Positions 1 through 12,582 of a stretch of DNA of 64,000 nucleotides are shown here, in pieces; position 1 is the stretch's first letter; each line of letters opens with the position of its first letter. The DNA is taken from NCBI RefSeq assembly GCF_037975245.1, contig NC_092568.1:17565001-17629000 (forward strand). The letters run 5' to 3'. The notes under the pieces are model-generated. The model saw only the letters and a program-made list of their open reading frames with translations. It made no database searches and was not told the origin of the DNA. This stretch comes from Apostichopus japonicus (taxonomy: Eukaryota > Echinodermata > Holothuroidea > Aspidochirotida > Stichopodidae). The position numbers and the translations under genes were made by a program.

Positions 1-91
1 GTTTCAAAAAGGAGCCTATATGCCATGAAGGTTCACTTTGAAGAAATGGAATTAAGTTTCAAAAGAGGCCTATATGACATGAAGGTTACCA
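1..91. repeat. Short imperfect tandem duplication at window edge
   Basis: Two copies of a block beginning GTTTCAAAA and containing CCTATATG-CATGAAGGTT lie head to tail, starting at 1 and 56, so the period is about 55 bases. They sit in intron sequence upstream of the first hydrolase exon in the window. No function is visible. Confidence 0.6.
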
Positions 92-326
92 AAGATTTGT
101 GCCTAGTGGTACTTTAATGATGGTCCATTTATATCTAATTACAGTATGGCATACCTATGCTACCGCCATTAACGGTTAATCTTTTGTAACATGGTTTTGA
201 TAACGAAGTAACATTAAAACGAGGGTGACAGGTAACCATTGTAGATGAAATCATTGTAATAACTGCCCTATGAAAGTGTGGCAGTGGATGTAGTTTTCCT
301 TGTTCTGTATTTTTGTTCCTTCCTAG

Positions 327-3300
327 GTAGTGCTTTCTCTGCATGGAACAGGTATGTGAAATTATGCAAACTAAATGACTTGTTTTAGGGGTGGTTTAAA
401 TAAATTGAGTTTCTTTTATAACTTAAATACTTGTAATTGTGTTGCTACATAGCAGACTTTCCACTCATCTGAAATAACACAGGGTTTTTAAACAAAAGCC
501 GCCGTGCATGTGCGATTAACGTGCCATTTAATGCTATGAACGTCACAGACAAGGTTCATTGGAAATGTATGGCTGATATGATGAAAATGATAAACATTTT
601 TCTGACAGTTATTTTAATTTGCCTCTCTACTTCATTGAAATCTCCCAATTTAGGTGTTGCAGCTCAAAATCAAGCAGATAGCTATAAGAGAATGGTGGAT
701 GGAGATTGGGTGTTTGGTGTTGAACATGCCTGGGTGTTGGCACCTACAAGGTCAGTTTACAATCTTGGTAGTACATCACAAATGGCCTTCCATAGCATTT
801 GCCCCAATTTGTGAAGGATGAATATTTGTCAATGCTTACTTTGAAACATTTACAGGGAGATGTTGACAGATTAAAAAAAAAAAATTGTCTTTTCTAACAG
901 ACATGGAGCTCACAACTGGGAAGGACCCGGATCGCTTACCGCAATGACAGCTCTTGAGAAACTGCATGAGGTAATGTAGCGATAATCATGTCTTGTTTAA
1001 AGATTTGTGTATAGTGATAGACAGACAGACATTAAGGAACTCAGAATATGAAGGGCAGTGGGAGGGGGAGGGTTATAGTCAGATGAGAGAGGAGTGAGAT
1101 GGGGAAATAGATGCAGAGCAATATGCAAATGAGAGGGAATATGAGCTTCCCATTGCATGGCTAAATGCATAGTGATCATGTGTAAGCAGTACACAGTAGA
1201 TCGCTCACCAACCTTTTGACCTGATCCTGAGTACTATCTATTTCCTTTTCAAATGGACTTGTGATACTCACTGGAAGTAACATCGTCATGATCATACGGT
1301 TACAGTTACAATGTAAGGGGCTGGGGGGTTTGAGAGTGGATCAAGTTGTTTGGTTTTCGTGCCGTGCTAAATTAATTTTGGATAACGTCAAAGGAATGGC
1401 TATATAGGAATCACCACCAACGAAGGGCTGGATAGCTCAGTTAGTAGAGGGCTGGGCTTGTAATCCAGAGGTCACTGGTTCAAATCCTGTTCTAGCCATA
1501 GGTTTCTTACTCTTTCTTTTGGTGAATCACTTGTGATGTCCTTGTGTGGGCTTGGTTACTCTACTACTGTGGTATAGGTATGCTCAAATGTAGCCGATAG
1601 TCAGATACACTAGGTATATCAGTAACACACCTTATACTGCCACCTGGATATAACTTAAGTATTTTGGCCATGAGCAATCATAGTAAACATAATTTTTGGT
1701 TCATTAAATCTACCTTCATGATAGTTACAATATTGTTCTGCATGTGTGTATCTCATAGTATTCCCATGGCAGTAGCTGGCCATGGCCCGATGGCAACAAG
1801 GCATTGCAGGATGAGGTCATCTTTGCTGGCCATTCTATGGGTGGCCATGGGGCCTGGCATTTAGCCACTCACTACCCTCAGATAGCCAAAGCTGTCATTT
1901 CTATGGCTGGCTGGAATAAGAAAGAAGAATACGGAGACAGCAACAAGTTCTTTGAGTGAGTTGTCTCGTAAAAGAAATTTATCACAAAATGTATCGTCCC
2001 GTTATATTTGCTAAAATGACATAACTCTGGTTTGCTCCTGACTAGATCCAATCCTTCTTCATGAAAGGACCGTTACAGGTGTTTTTATTCCAGATATGCT
2101 AACAAATGTTTGTGTACACTCAAAAGTGATACAGTTATGTGGTAAAATAAGCGAAAACATTTGATTGTAACTCAGGCTGAATTTTGATAATTTCCTGCAA
2201 AATGAAAATATACTACAAGACTAGGTTCCATCTGTCACATGAACACATAAAGGTAGTGATGCTCTATCTCTATATTGGTTTGGCTTCCAAGAATGATAAA
2301 TTGTGATCCTTTTGAAAAAATCAAGAATAATTTCAGTTGTGTTGAGAAACCCGTTTCAGGATATTTTGCATTGTTATGTCAGTAAAATGAGAATCTATCT
2401 TCTCTTCTGTTTGAAGGTTTGACATCAGTTCTAGTCATGTGGATGCTGCTCTGAAGGCTATTTTAGAGGTAAGTAATAAAGATTGAAGGAAGGTAAGAGA
2501 TATGCTTCTCATACATATGTGGACCTATACATCCATATTTCTCTGTGTGTATCAGTGTCATATCATGCACATATGAGATGTACCACGATGCTTCACTTAC
2601 AGGACTAGACTTTGTTGTAGCATACTCTGAAGCTGTTACATTCTTGGCATATTTTTAATTCAGTTTTAAGATAAAATAATACCTTTTCAATATCAAACTT
2701 CATTTTCATGATGTGAGATTCATGTTGCAGTGTTGTGCTACTTGATTAGAAGAGAAGTGTTTGATTTGTTTGATGCCACCTGCAGGCAGGCTACTGACAC
2801 GCAAATAGTATTCTGTACAACATATTCTGTTAAAACTTCTTGAGAAACTTTATGAGCAAGGTTTCTTCTGAAACTTTTACTATGTAACATTACATATGTA
2901 TATAACTTGGGTTCACATTTCAGTGACTTTTCTTAAAAATCGTTTTTCTGGTTTCTGACAGATGTGCTTCAATGAAAATGATGTGGACAGACTGGTATCA
3001 AATCTGAAGGTATAATAGATCCCATTGTTAGACTTTACTTGACATTGAATCATTTTGGTCAGTATTCATTTGGTTCTTTTGGTAGAGTTTGGTTATAATT
3101 ACCCATCAACATGTGTGCAACAGATATGGGTTAAAGTAGCGATTGACACACCCTCCACCCTCCCTCCACATCCATCTTTCAAAATTGTAGCAATTGTGTG
3201 CGAAATTTGGCAATGTCCACTGTGCAGGACCCTGAGCAATTTGATCATCAAGCTTTAATTAAGCAACGCACTTACCTTGGTGCATCGTACGATTTGTTGC

Positions 3301-4832
3301 CAACCTACTTCTTCCCTTCAGTATAGGATGTACCCATAACAATGTACCCTTTGGTTTTTGCCCTACTATAGAGCAAAATGACACCAAACAGTTTTTATTG
3401 CAACCATGGTGTTCAACACACCTTGTACCCTTTGGCTTCTTGTAGGCCTAAACCATGATTGTTGCTTGCAAGAGGGACAACAACAAACATTCCGGCCAAA
3501 GTACTACAATGTCTGCAATACATCTATCGCAGTAATTTATGACATGTATTGTAAACGCAGATTTCTTTATCGTATCGCATTTTAAGGTATCATATCATAC
3601 ATAGGGTGAACGGTTTATTGTCCTTCTAGCATATGACTGTTGTTATACAAACATTTTTTGCCACTTCCACAATACTATTGGTTATACCACTATGCAGGGA
3701 ATGTGATGTGACAAAATTACATTCTTATTGATACTCACTTATAAAGTTTTTTGACGTTAATGCACTGCTTTTGTTTTCTTTTGATGGAATTGGTTTATTT
3801 TTTATTTTTATTAATTTAGGCCAAAGATTGTATTTTACCCTGACTGTGTCATCAATATGTTATAGTATCTTAAAAAGACCAGATGATTTTGAAAGCTTTA
3901 TAGTTTGATAAATTACAGATGCAATTTTTTTTTCAAATTTTATTTTTTAAGGGCCTTCCTGTATTTGCAAGGATAGGTGCAGCAGATCGAACTGTCCATC
4001 CGTTCTTCACAAGGTTATAAACCTCATCTTTCAGTACTTAATTGCACACTTTAATAATAAGAATTATAAATTATATTTAAATAGTGCTTAATACAGCGTT
4101 TCAAATCGCTTTACAAAATAGGAAAGAGACTAAGGGAACCAGGAAAAAAGAAAGAAACTAGGAATCAAACAGAAATGTTTTAAGTTGTCTCTCGAAAATA
4201 GAGAGGGAGGGAGAGTCACGAACGTGAAATTGGAGTTCGCACTTTCATGAGGTATCCAGTTCATCGTGTCACTACTTTAATATTCCTGAATTGCAAACGT
4301 GTACACTTTTATTTGCCCATGTATCTTATGCAAGTTTAAAATCTCTGCAGGTATATGCACACAATTTGTCTTCTTGAGATATTGTATCTAGGATGTAATG
4401 GTTTTAGCTTGATTCTTCAGTGAAATAGAACCGTCCAGGCTTAATATACCAGTTTCATATTTTCTTTGAAATATTAATATTGCCATTAGCAGCCCTGTTA
4501 ATCAGGGATTGACTAGAAAAGGTGCTTTTACTCTCTATTTGCCCTGGATGAAATTTATGTCCAAATTTATCTTTATGCCTATACATTTGCAAAGAAGTTT
4601 GGGTAGAGAAAGGTGGGGGTGTGGGGGAGGGATAGGAAAATTTTTCACATAGAACTTTTCGATTTCTTTCCAAGATCAGAGCAGAGTGTAAATGTCATTT
4701 GCATGTGATGTCATTGTCTTTGTGTATGTGTGTTTTATGTTTCAGGAGGATGTTTCGACTCCTCACAGAAGAAGGTGTGAACATCTCCTACAGTGAACTT
4801 AAGGACAAAGAGCATTGGTGGTGGGATACCTG
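327..4832 (+). CDS. Catalytic-domain exons of the hydrolase (Ser-Asp-His)
   Basis: Numbered from the first residue in the window, the microexon 327-351 ends in LHGTG (residues 5-9), an HGxG oxyanion-hole motif. Exons 654-750 and 901-970 give HAWVLAPTR and HGAHNWEGPG. Exon 1759-1955 contains AGHSMGGHGAWHLATHYP, with the nucleophile Ser at residue 90 (codon at 1834). Exon 3952-4013 contains ARIGAADRTVHPFF, with the probable acid Asp175. Exon 4746-4832 contains ELKDKEHWWWDT, with the probable catalytic His207. The spacing of Ser, Asp and His fits the alpha/beta-hydrolase fold, and all three residues are present, so the enzyme is probably active. Assignment of Asp and His is by position and family logic, not by alignment. 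Confidence 0.85.
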
Positions 4833-7800
4833 GTAAGGCTCCCTAGTTGGGTTAAAAAAGATATCACAGAGAGTCATGCAGCTGCTAAAATGTTGTCAAT
4901 TGTAGTCCCATGATTTTTTAGGATAGGTTACAAATTATACACAAATGTTTTCCTCTTATCCCATCACATGCAGATGCATTTTCTTTCATTTTAGGTTAGG
5001 TGAGAGGGTTATAGCAGAAGAAGAGCCTACAAACAAAATGAAGAGAGGAATAAATCCCCCCCCCACGACCATGTTAATGTAGATGATTGACCTCATCTAA
5101 CTCATCAGTGTAAACCATCTCTCTTAAAAATTACTCTAATTAATAAACCAGTGATGAGTAATGTCATTTTGTGATTGTTTCCAGAGTTAATTTTTCTTTC
5201 TTTTTATCCGATCATTTTGATCTTTTTGTGATCCATTTTGATTCTTGAGTGCCTGTTCATGTTATCTCCAGAGTTACATAACCAGTCAGTTTATTGTGAG
5301 GCTGAGTTGATCAAATCACTACTAGTAATGTTTGCTGATGCTAGTCAATGTGATATTCCTACATGGGAGTTATGTCTTTTCCAGTCTTTTCATTTCTTAG
5401 AAATGAGTGGATGAAGTCACGACTAGTTACAACACTACCGATATTCTTACATGGTCCATATGACATGATATTACATAGGACTGAATTGCTCATTGTATAA
5501 TTCTCATTGGACAGACTAAGCCGGCTTCCATCAACTTTGCTACTGCCTCAATGGCTACTTAATAATCATGGCGGGGGTGGCTTGGATCATTTCAGGAATA
5601 CCAACGACGGTGGAGTCATGAATGATCCAGAGGTGAGACAGTTCTTGGAGGAGTATACCATCTCAGAGTTACCCGATGGTTTACATTGCTCGGCTGACAG
5701 ATCGGACTGTACAGGAGACATCGCCAGCGTGTATACCGACCAACAAGATGACTATACCCTGACGGTATACAATCCAGCATATGGGGGCTATGTGAAGGGT
5801 GTTAGAATTATTCAACAAATCATCCCATTGAGGAAGAGTACTCTGCAGGTGAGCATATGCTAGACTCTTCTCGAATCGAGTTTCTGATCTTGCTTGCATA
5901 TAGCAAGTTCTACCAGAGTCCCCTGTTTGTGGTCAGAAACAGGGGAGATTGAATATCTACCAGAGTTGGTAATGCTAGCTATACTGAACGCTCCTCTGCA
6001 CAAATACATGTTGAAACACACAGGGTACTATTTCAGTGGTCACACCAAATATGTCTTTACGCAGGAAAATAGTGTAATTCTCAGAAGTCTTCAACTCTTT
6101 GTTTGCGAGGGTGGGGGTAGTGATGGGGGAGGGGGAATGTAATGGGAACTTCCTGTGCATGAAATTTCAGTTACAGATAGTGTGTAATTGTTTGCATGCT
6201 TTTCACCAGGTGAACGTAAGTAACTAGTGCAATGTTCTCTGTTAACATTATTAGGGATTTTTTTTTTTTGCTTTTTAATCAAAATCTTGCCATTTTCTGG
6301 TTATTATAGACCTGCAATTTATAACAATGTCTGGTTTGACCGATGAGTTTTATTATCATTGACTTATTTTTAGATGAAGCGTAACCAAGATGGTTTCCAT
6401 CTAGTAACAAGTAATATTCTCACACTGAGTATAGACCTGCCAAGTGAAGAAACAGTAACGGTGAGATTTTTAACATTATTTAGCTGATTAATGGCATTAC
6501 AGTCGTTGCACGTATATGTATTCTGTGCTGAAAATTTTTAACTCACAAGTATATATTTTGTGTGTCAAGAAACTTGACTTCAATTTTCATATTTTCAGAC
6601 TGTTTACTAGTATGAGCATTGTTCGCTATTTTCCAGGTTGATGGTTCCTTGATTTCTACATCTGAAGTGCCTACCTCCATATGTTCAGGTGGGTCAGTAC
6701 AGTTTGCAGTGTAGTATAAACAAAAGTGAAATGTCAAGGGAAAAAGTTTTTGATAAGGTATTCCTGTGTAGAGATAATACAATTTCTCTGGTGTTGTTGA
6801 GCTAAGCCTAAAGCTGTTCGAGTCACTGATACTATCTATGTGGGGACATATGTAGCAAATTCATTCAGAGTTCTTTCTTTAAGGAGAAAATACATGTGCC
6901 AATAATGAAACATCATACAAACACAGTAAGCTGGGTATTTACTGGTCCATGTCTACATTGGACATAGAGGTAAGCAATTACCACTTCTGATACCATGTAT
7001 AATGCTTGTACAAATACTGAGATGTCATACAAGAAACAGAGTAAGCTCAGTAAGTGTGCAATTCACTGATCCATGTCTAGGGGTGTACACCAAGTTTAAT
7101 GCTTCTTCAAGTACTGAAAAGTCTTACAAACTATATGTTACAATGTATAATAATATGAATGTGTAGTATAACGTGTAAATGTGTATTCGCTGGTCAACAT
7201 CTCTACCTATACATACATGGGAGTGGCGTTGATGTGTCCTCAAATGGTAGGACTCCATGCATTGTCTACATTCTGAACTACCAATGCATCAGTGTTTAGA
7301 TCCTCTCATTGGATCAACATTTTGACTGAAACCATCTGAAATTAAATTATTATGAACCCTTACAGAATCTGGCTCTTGGAAAATTTGCGATACATTCACA
7401 GTGGGTAGAATAATGACCATGTATGGTCCAGCCCGAAGGGTGGCAGAGAAACCGTTCCTGATCGTAACAGGTAAAATTGGGTGCATATGGCGGGGCCCGG
7501 GGGGGTGGCAGGGGGAAGAGGATGGGAATCAGGTATGCTTACAATTTTGTAAAGTTATTAAATCATTGTTGGCCAGTAATTATTAAAGACCAACTATGGA
7601 GACAAATTTTTTGGGGGGGATTTTCCTTTCATTTGGGAGTTAACATACCCATAATCAACATGTGTAAAAAATAATCTTCGAAAACCTACTATTACCCATC
7701 AAAAAAGACCACGAAAATGGACATTTTCGGTAGTCACGTGACATGAACCTCTGGAATGTCTGAAAACAGAGATTGACCCAAAGGAGCCTCTGGTCACCGT

Positions 7801-10800
7801 GTGACCTCATTGTTTGTATACCGCGAAAATCAAACGCTGATATAGGGAAAGTTTATACACAGATAGCGAAGAATTGTACTGTATTTGACTTCCAATTTCG
7901 AGCGTTTGAAAAGCTGTTAGCTTAAAACAAGAACACATGAAGGTAAACAAATAGTTTTAAGACAATTTTAAGAAGAAAATTTAGTTAAATTGGTTATTTT
8001 ATTAGCAAAATTTCCACTCAAATGGAGGCATCGTTTACATAGCGGAGCGCCAATAGGTATGTACGGTACAATATACTGTAGAACATGCAAGCAGCTTGCC
8101 GATTCCGTAATACAAGTTGATCGCAAGATACCGTTAACTGAACAGAAGAATAGACCTAAAAGTTGCCTCATGCGTGATATGTGACGGGAAAATGGCTTAC
8201 GTTACTGTCAACGAATTACCAAAAAGAAACTAAACATAATCGAACAACTACGAGAAGATGCTGACCCGAATCGACCAGGGTAGCATATACATGACTAAGC
8301 TTCAGCGAACATAGTACTTACTCGTTTTAATATCCAAAAGTACAAACACAGAAAAAGTCCCCTTTCAATAAACCAAATTTAGCAGTAAATATCCAAATCC
8401 ACGTTTCTCGTTCAATCCTGGGCGAAATACTACCGTAACTCTGTGTAATTCCATAGAGTTAGGTCTAGTTGAAACAGGCCTTGACCAGTAACATCCCACA
8501 ATCACAAGACAGTCACTAACGAAATAAAACGTCCGATCGCTACATAGAACCGTTTTTATTCAACTCCTTGGACCATGCAGATGCCGGAATAAACATAACG
8601 GACAATATAACACAATGTATCACGAACTCACGATACTGGAATACAGCAAATGAAATAGATAAATGCGATGAAATCCTAACATGACTATTTACACATGCTG
8701 TGAGTTGTAACTCACTACATGTACTAACAATGCTACCCTAGGCACGGTATATACACGGTCATCTCTTACAGTAAATATTATACTGTCAATTGCGTGATAT
8801 AATGTTACATGTAAGGACGTCCAGAGCTTGTTTACGAGGAGACTTGAAAGGGTCAATTTCACATTAGCTATGTCCGACACAGCTATCGACAGTATATAAT
8901 TTTCGCAGAATGAGACATTTGCAGCATACACAGAGGCAGGGTCATGCATGTGCACTCATGGGCATGAGATACTCCGGGTGCTGAAAAATCTTTCCGTGTG
9001 GATCTCACAAAATTGATCCAAAGTCTGCGGCGTTTTACGTCGGTTCTTTTACTCGGAAATCTAAAAAAGCTGATGCTTTTGTTGGGTTAGGTATAACTGC
9101 AACCTCCAACAACACAGAATTGTGGCATTTCGGGGGAAAAGGAGTAATATCGTTGATGTTTTTGGCAGCTCAAGTATACAACTTTACACACTAAAAGTAT
9201 TGTTGTGAGTGATGTATACAAACAGTGACGTCACATGGTCACCTGATGTCTTCGGAATGTTTCAGGAATGTCTGAAATAGGTTTCATAAAAAGCTGACTT
9301 ATTTTCCCATTTTTCACGTATTTAACGTCCGAAATTGGTAAAGTTAATTACAGCAATGTAATTGGAGTGAGTTAAGGATTACATACATGCAAAATGGTGG
9401 GATTTTATGTTCATCGAAAAGTCTCCATAGTTGGTCTTTAAATTATATTATCTGGAAGAAGGAGAATTATGGTATACCTTTTGGAAACATTATAACATGT
9501 ACTGTAGGGTGAATTATAATTATATGTAAATATAGGTAATAGGTCAGCCTTTTACACCACGTTTTTGTTACTATATGTATATTATAAATAGTGTGTGCTG
9601 CAGATAATAGGTAATTACTTCGAACTATACATAATTTGTACAGAAGAATAGTGTGGATCCTGCAGACCCTGTTGATATGCAAAATAACTCATTATTATGT
9701 AAATTTAGTGGGCTTCATCACTAGCAGAGATGGTCTTATTCATGCAAAGGTGACATTTCTCCAGTTACATTGAGAACCCATTCAACATGACATTAAGTAT
9801 TAGTGTTGATTAATAGACGTATGATTTATATGTTATTGGTTTGACATTTCTCTGTGGTTTGTTATCTCTTTACAGGGACACAGGTCAAATCTGCGAGGGC
9901 CAAGTTATTACAGTTGTCAACGTACCTCAGTAATCAATTCATGATGACGTCAGATACAGGATCCAGGGTCGTTGAAGACACAAGACTTTCCCTCTCTGAG
10001 TTAGAGAATCAAAATTTGATAATAATCGGAAATACTGAAGAAAACAAGTGGACGGAGACATTTCTGGGTAGGATTCCGATAAAACCGTTAGTAAATGGTG
10101 AGTTATTTGCCGAAGGAGAGGGCATCTCTCATTTAATTGGAAACACTTAAGCTTTGTTTTAGTTCTGATTAAACGTCTAGTGTGTGGTGGAATTCTTGCC
10201 ATACTTCCCTAGTAGACAACTGACAAGAAAAAGTCTCCAATTTGTTTCAATTTAGGTGAGAGCACACCTCCTCCTTCATTTGAGTTTCTAATCCCATTGT
10301 TATATTGCTTCTGGTCATCACACACTCCCTATTAACAAAATTCAAATGACCCCCTGCTTATAATTGCTGTGAATGTTTCATGAAGCTATTTATTCATTTT
10401 TAGTTAGAAATTTAAGAATTTTATGATGTGTCATTTGTTCTGTTGTTATCGTTATCTTTACTATTAATTTTCGTCCAAGGTGTTCAATTAAATAGATGCA
10501 ATTTCACATCGGCTGATACGGGAGTCTTCTCTCTTGCTCCCAACGGAGACGATCATCTCGCCCTCGTTCTAATGGGGACATCTCTTGACGGGTTGGAGGA
10601 CATCGTGCAACTAGCGACACCGACCATCCCTCCCATGGCAAGATCTCCAGTGAGTTTGGTGGTTTATTTGAGTCATGGATTACCATCTTTTGTATTATCA
10701 GAGATTCATTAAAACGTTAATCAAAGTTATTTACAAATTTGTTACCACTTAGCAATGTAAATTGTCTAACAAATATGTCTGCCAAAATTGCTAGGCATTT

Positions 10801-11068
10801 GTCTCTCATACTTTGATGATAAGGAAAAATTTGATACTTCGGTTGGTACGATAATTTTAATCAAACTATAAAATCACAAACTTCTTTATTGAAAGTTAAA
10901 AATTTTTTTTTTTTTTTTTTAATTTTCTTTCAGTTTTCTAACATGATACCAGACTTTATCATCAGTGGACCAAAATTGAGACTTCACGGACCGGGCGGAT
11001 ATCGGTGTGCCGGGTTTTGGGGAAACCAGTGGAACTTCAGACAAGAATTATCATCATGTGTCTGCTAG
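327..11068 (+). CDS. Alpha/beta-hydrolase (serine hydrolase, S9/esterase type), 3' part of gene
   Basis: Fifteen exons join into one open frame of 553 residues plus a TAG stop: 327-351, 654-750, 901-970, 1759-1955, 2417-2468, 2962-3009, 3952-4013, 4746-4832, 5596-5848, 6374-6460, 6637-6688, 7366-7470, 9876-10097, 10480-10649 and 10934-11068. Every junction has AG/GT borders and matching phase. The gene starts upstream of the window, so the N-terminus and any signal peptide are not visible. The order HGTG, GHSMGG, Asp, His is that of an alpha/beta-hydrolase of the prolyl-oligopeptidase/esterase type. The substrate cannot be told. Downstream of the catalytic domain lies a long C-terminal part I do not recognise. 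The 25-nt exon 327-351 and the split Trp codon at 4831-4832/5596 are easily missed by gene finders. Exon structure is inferred from the sequence, not from transcripts. Confidence 0.85.
1426..1498 (+). tRNA. tRNA-Thr-like sequence, anticodon TGT (gene or tRNA-derived repeat)
   Basis: A 73-nt cloverleaf can be drawn: acceptor GGCTGGA/TCTAGCC with discriminator A, D arm GCTC...GAGG with one mismatch, anticodon stem CTGGG/TCCAG, loop CTTGTAA giving anticodon TGT (Thr), a 5-nt variable loop, and T arm ACTGG/CCTGT with one mismatch around TTCAAAT. A box and B box words (TAGCTCAGTTAGTAG, GGTTCAAATCC) are present. It lies in a hydrolase intron on the same strand. Two stem mismatches suggest a decayed gene or the head of a tRNA-derived SINE rather than a certain functional tRNA. 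T-rich tracts follow, but no clean terminator abuts the 3' end. Confidence 0.5.
4060..4210. repeat. Dispersed ATAGCGC...GCGCTTTACA-type repeat, degenerate copy
   Basis: AT-rich lead, then AAATAGTGCTTAATACAGCG..., then AATCGCTTTACAAAATAGG, followed about 60 bases later by TTTTAAGT and TCTCGAAAATAGAGAGGG. The same order of words is found at 63026-63220 (TTATATAGCGCC, AAGGCGCTTTACAGAG, CTTAAGTAGACTTTTGAA). From general knowledge, repeats of this pattern are common in marine invertebrates. The class is unclear. Confidence 0.6.
5596..11068 (+). CDS. C-terminal exons of the hydrolase, domain unrecognised
   Basis: Seven exons encode about 343 residues after the catalytic domain. The first begins NTNDGGVMNDPEVRQFLEEY, and its acceptor at 5595 completes a Trp codon begun at 4831. 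It also carries two Cys in HCSADRSDC. The exon at 7366-7470 has a MYGPARRVAEKPFLIVTG stretch. Exon 9876-10097 has a hydrophobic strand-like LIIIG. Exon 10480-10649 has DDHLALVLMGTSLDGL. The last exon has SGPKLRLHGPGGYRCAGFW and ends Cys-Val-Cys-stop. Several Cys residues and the absence of membrane segments would fit a secreted or lumenal protein, but the missing N-terminus prevents a firm statement. Candidate acceptors at 5514 and 5520 were rejected: the first would create an in-frame TGA at the junction. Confidence 0.75.
7583..9441. mobile_element. Non-autonomous DNA transposon with TTAA target duplication
   Basis: The element 7587-9437 (1851 bp) begins AGACCAACTATGGAGAC and ends with its exact 17-base reverse complement. 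TTAA lies directly outside each end (7583-7586 and 9438-9441). About 200 bases in from each end there is a further long inverted match: GGTCACCGTGTGACCTCATT at 7792 against the complement of 9214-9243, so the terminal inverted repeats are long and imperfect (about 200-230 bp). No transposase frame is visible; the longest frame inside is about 88 codons. A TTAA duplication fits Kolobok-like or piggyBac-like elements, and the ends do not begin with the CCC usual in piggyBac. The element sits wholly inside one hydrolase intron. Confidence 0.75.
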
Positions 11069-12582
11069 TGGCTGGGATACCTGGACCATACTCAACAGTA
11101 CTATCTTAAAAGCAACATTCTTTTGTAGCACAGATATGATTGACTGTATTGTTTCCTATCTGCTAACGGTTCCAACAGTTTAAAAAAATTACTTTCATAA
11201 AGTGTTCTGTCCACTAAATTATTTTTATACTTTATTGTTGGAGTAGAAGGAGTTGGTGGGGGGGGGGGGGGGCAGGGAAAATACACAATGTGCAGTGGAA
11301 GGATCAATATAAAGATAATAAACATGAGGTAGAGGGATCAGAACAGTAAATATGTACCCTCACCCATTTCTCCTACTTTATCCTTCTCCATTTCCCCTTT
11401 TTCTACCCATCCTCTCATGTCCTCTTCTTCTTCACCCTCTCCTCCCCCCCCCCAAGAAAAATTAATTTTTCCCTACATTAGTTGTGTTTAATATTAACTG
11501 TTGCAGCAGAGGCCAAGGCAACTTTTTAATGGAGACAAAAATACTGTGTAGATATGTCCAGTGGCTTAGCTACAAGGGAAAGGGGGGGTGCAATAATTGT
11601 CTCCCCCACCAAAACAAAATTGTCAGGGAAAATATTTTTCAGTAATCTGTCTCCTCCTTAGAAAAGTATTGCCCCCCCCTCACCCTATCCCCATTAGTCT
11701 GGCTGCACCCCTGGATATGTGCAAAATAATCCATCGAACGAGAAAACAATGAGTGCAGATAATGTTTCTATACTTATTAACATTGTTAAGCTATTTAATC
11801 TTTAAAGTAAATTTATTACCAGTAATGCCCCTTGGCAGTCTAGTTGATAAAGGGTGGTCATTCCAAACCAACTTGTTAATGTTACAACACATTGCTTGTA
11901 TAACTTTTAAAAACCTTACCAAAAAGTATTCTTTGAACTAGTTTATAACAGGATACGGAAGGAATAAAACCGATATGGTTTTAGCCTATGCAAACTGTTT
12001 TGACATTGTAAACAAGTTATTTCAGGCCACAGAAGTCACAATAGTCTTATAAAGAGGTGATAGTGAAATATATTGATGTCATTTTGCTAGAATAGATCAA
12101 GTAAAAGACATAAGACAAATAAAACATTGTAATAAAAGATAATTAAAAATAAGAATAAAAGGGAAAAGAGGTCTGCTTCATTTAAGGTATGGACGAAATG
12201 GAGTCTTGTTACATACCGGCAAAATTATTATCATTATAATAATATAAAATATTGAATTCGAAATGTGAAGACGCTGTATTAAATGTATAAAGTGCAATTT
12301 TCATTCATAGAACAAGTGGAAGTGACCTCTTACCTTTTACCTCTGATGTAATATGGATATTTGGTTTATATTTGTTCCAGTAATAAAAGTAACATTCAGC
12401 ATTTTGGAGAATTTTAGGAAATAACCCACAGTACTACAGTTTTTGTCATTTGTGTGCAAAAGGAAATTGTTATGTCCACTGTCAGGGTAAGGTGTGACTG
12501 ACAATTAAGGGAACAAAGAAAATAAACAAAAACAAAAGAAAAAACAACAGGGAACACAAAGGAAAGTTTCAATGAGAATCAC
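11069..12582. other. 3' flank of the hydrolase gene and intergenic DNA
   Basis: A possible polyadenylation signal AATAAA is at 11317-11322, about 250 bases after the stop. The stretch contains a run of 15 G at 11258-11272, C-rich microtracts near 11445 and 11670, and AT-rich sequence. I see no further gene. Confidence 0.5.
11317..11322 (+). promoter_or_regulatory. Candidate polyadenylation signal of the hydrolase gene
   Basis: AATAAA about 250 bases downstream of the TAG stop at 11066-11068, in a gene whose last exon is open at 10934. It is the first clear hexamer after the stop. No transcript evidence is available. Confidence 0.4.

Larger units (their letters stand above)
352..10933 (+). 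other. Introns of the hydrolase gene
   Basis: Introns longer than about 300 bases lie at 352-653, 971-1758, 1956-2416, 2469-2961, 3010-3951, 4014-4745, 4833-5595, 5849-6373, 6689-7365, 7471-9875 and 10098-10479. All begin GT and end AG. Besides the tRNA-like sequence, the ATAGCGC-type repeat and the TTAA transposon listed separately, I see only AT-rich DNA, homopolymer runs and G-rich microtracts. Confidence 0.7.

Noticed and set aside
5507..5595. Extension of the hydrolase exon upstream of 5596 in the same frame
   Set aside because: An acceptor at 5514 would make TGA at the junction. The acceptor at 5595 completes a Trp codon and gives a smooth reading into NTNDGG, and a pyrimidine-rich stretch precedes it.
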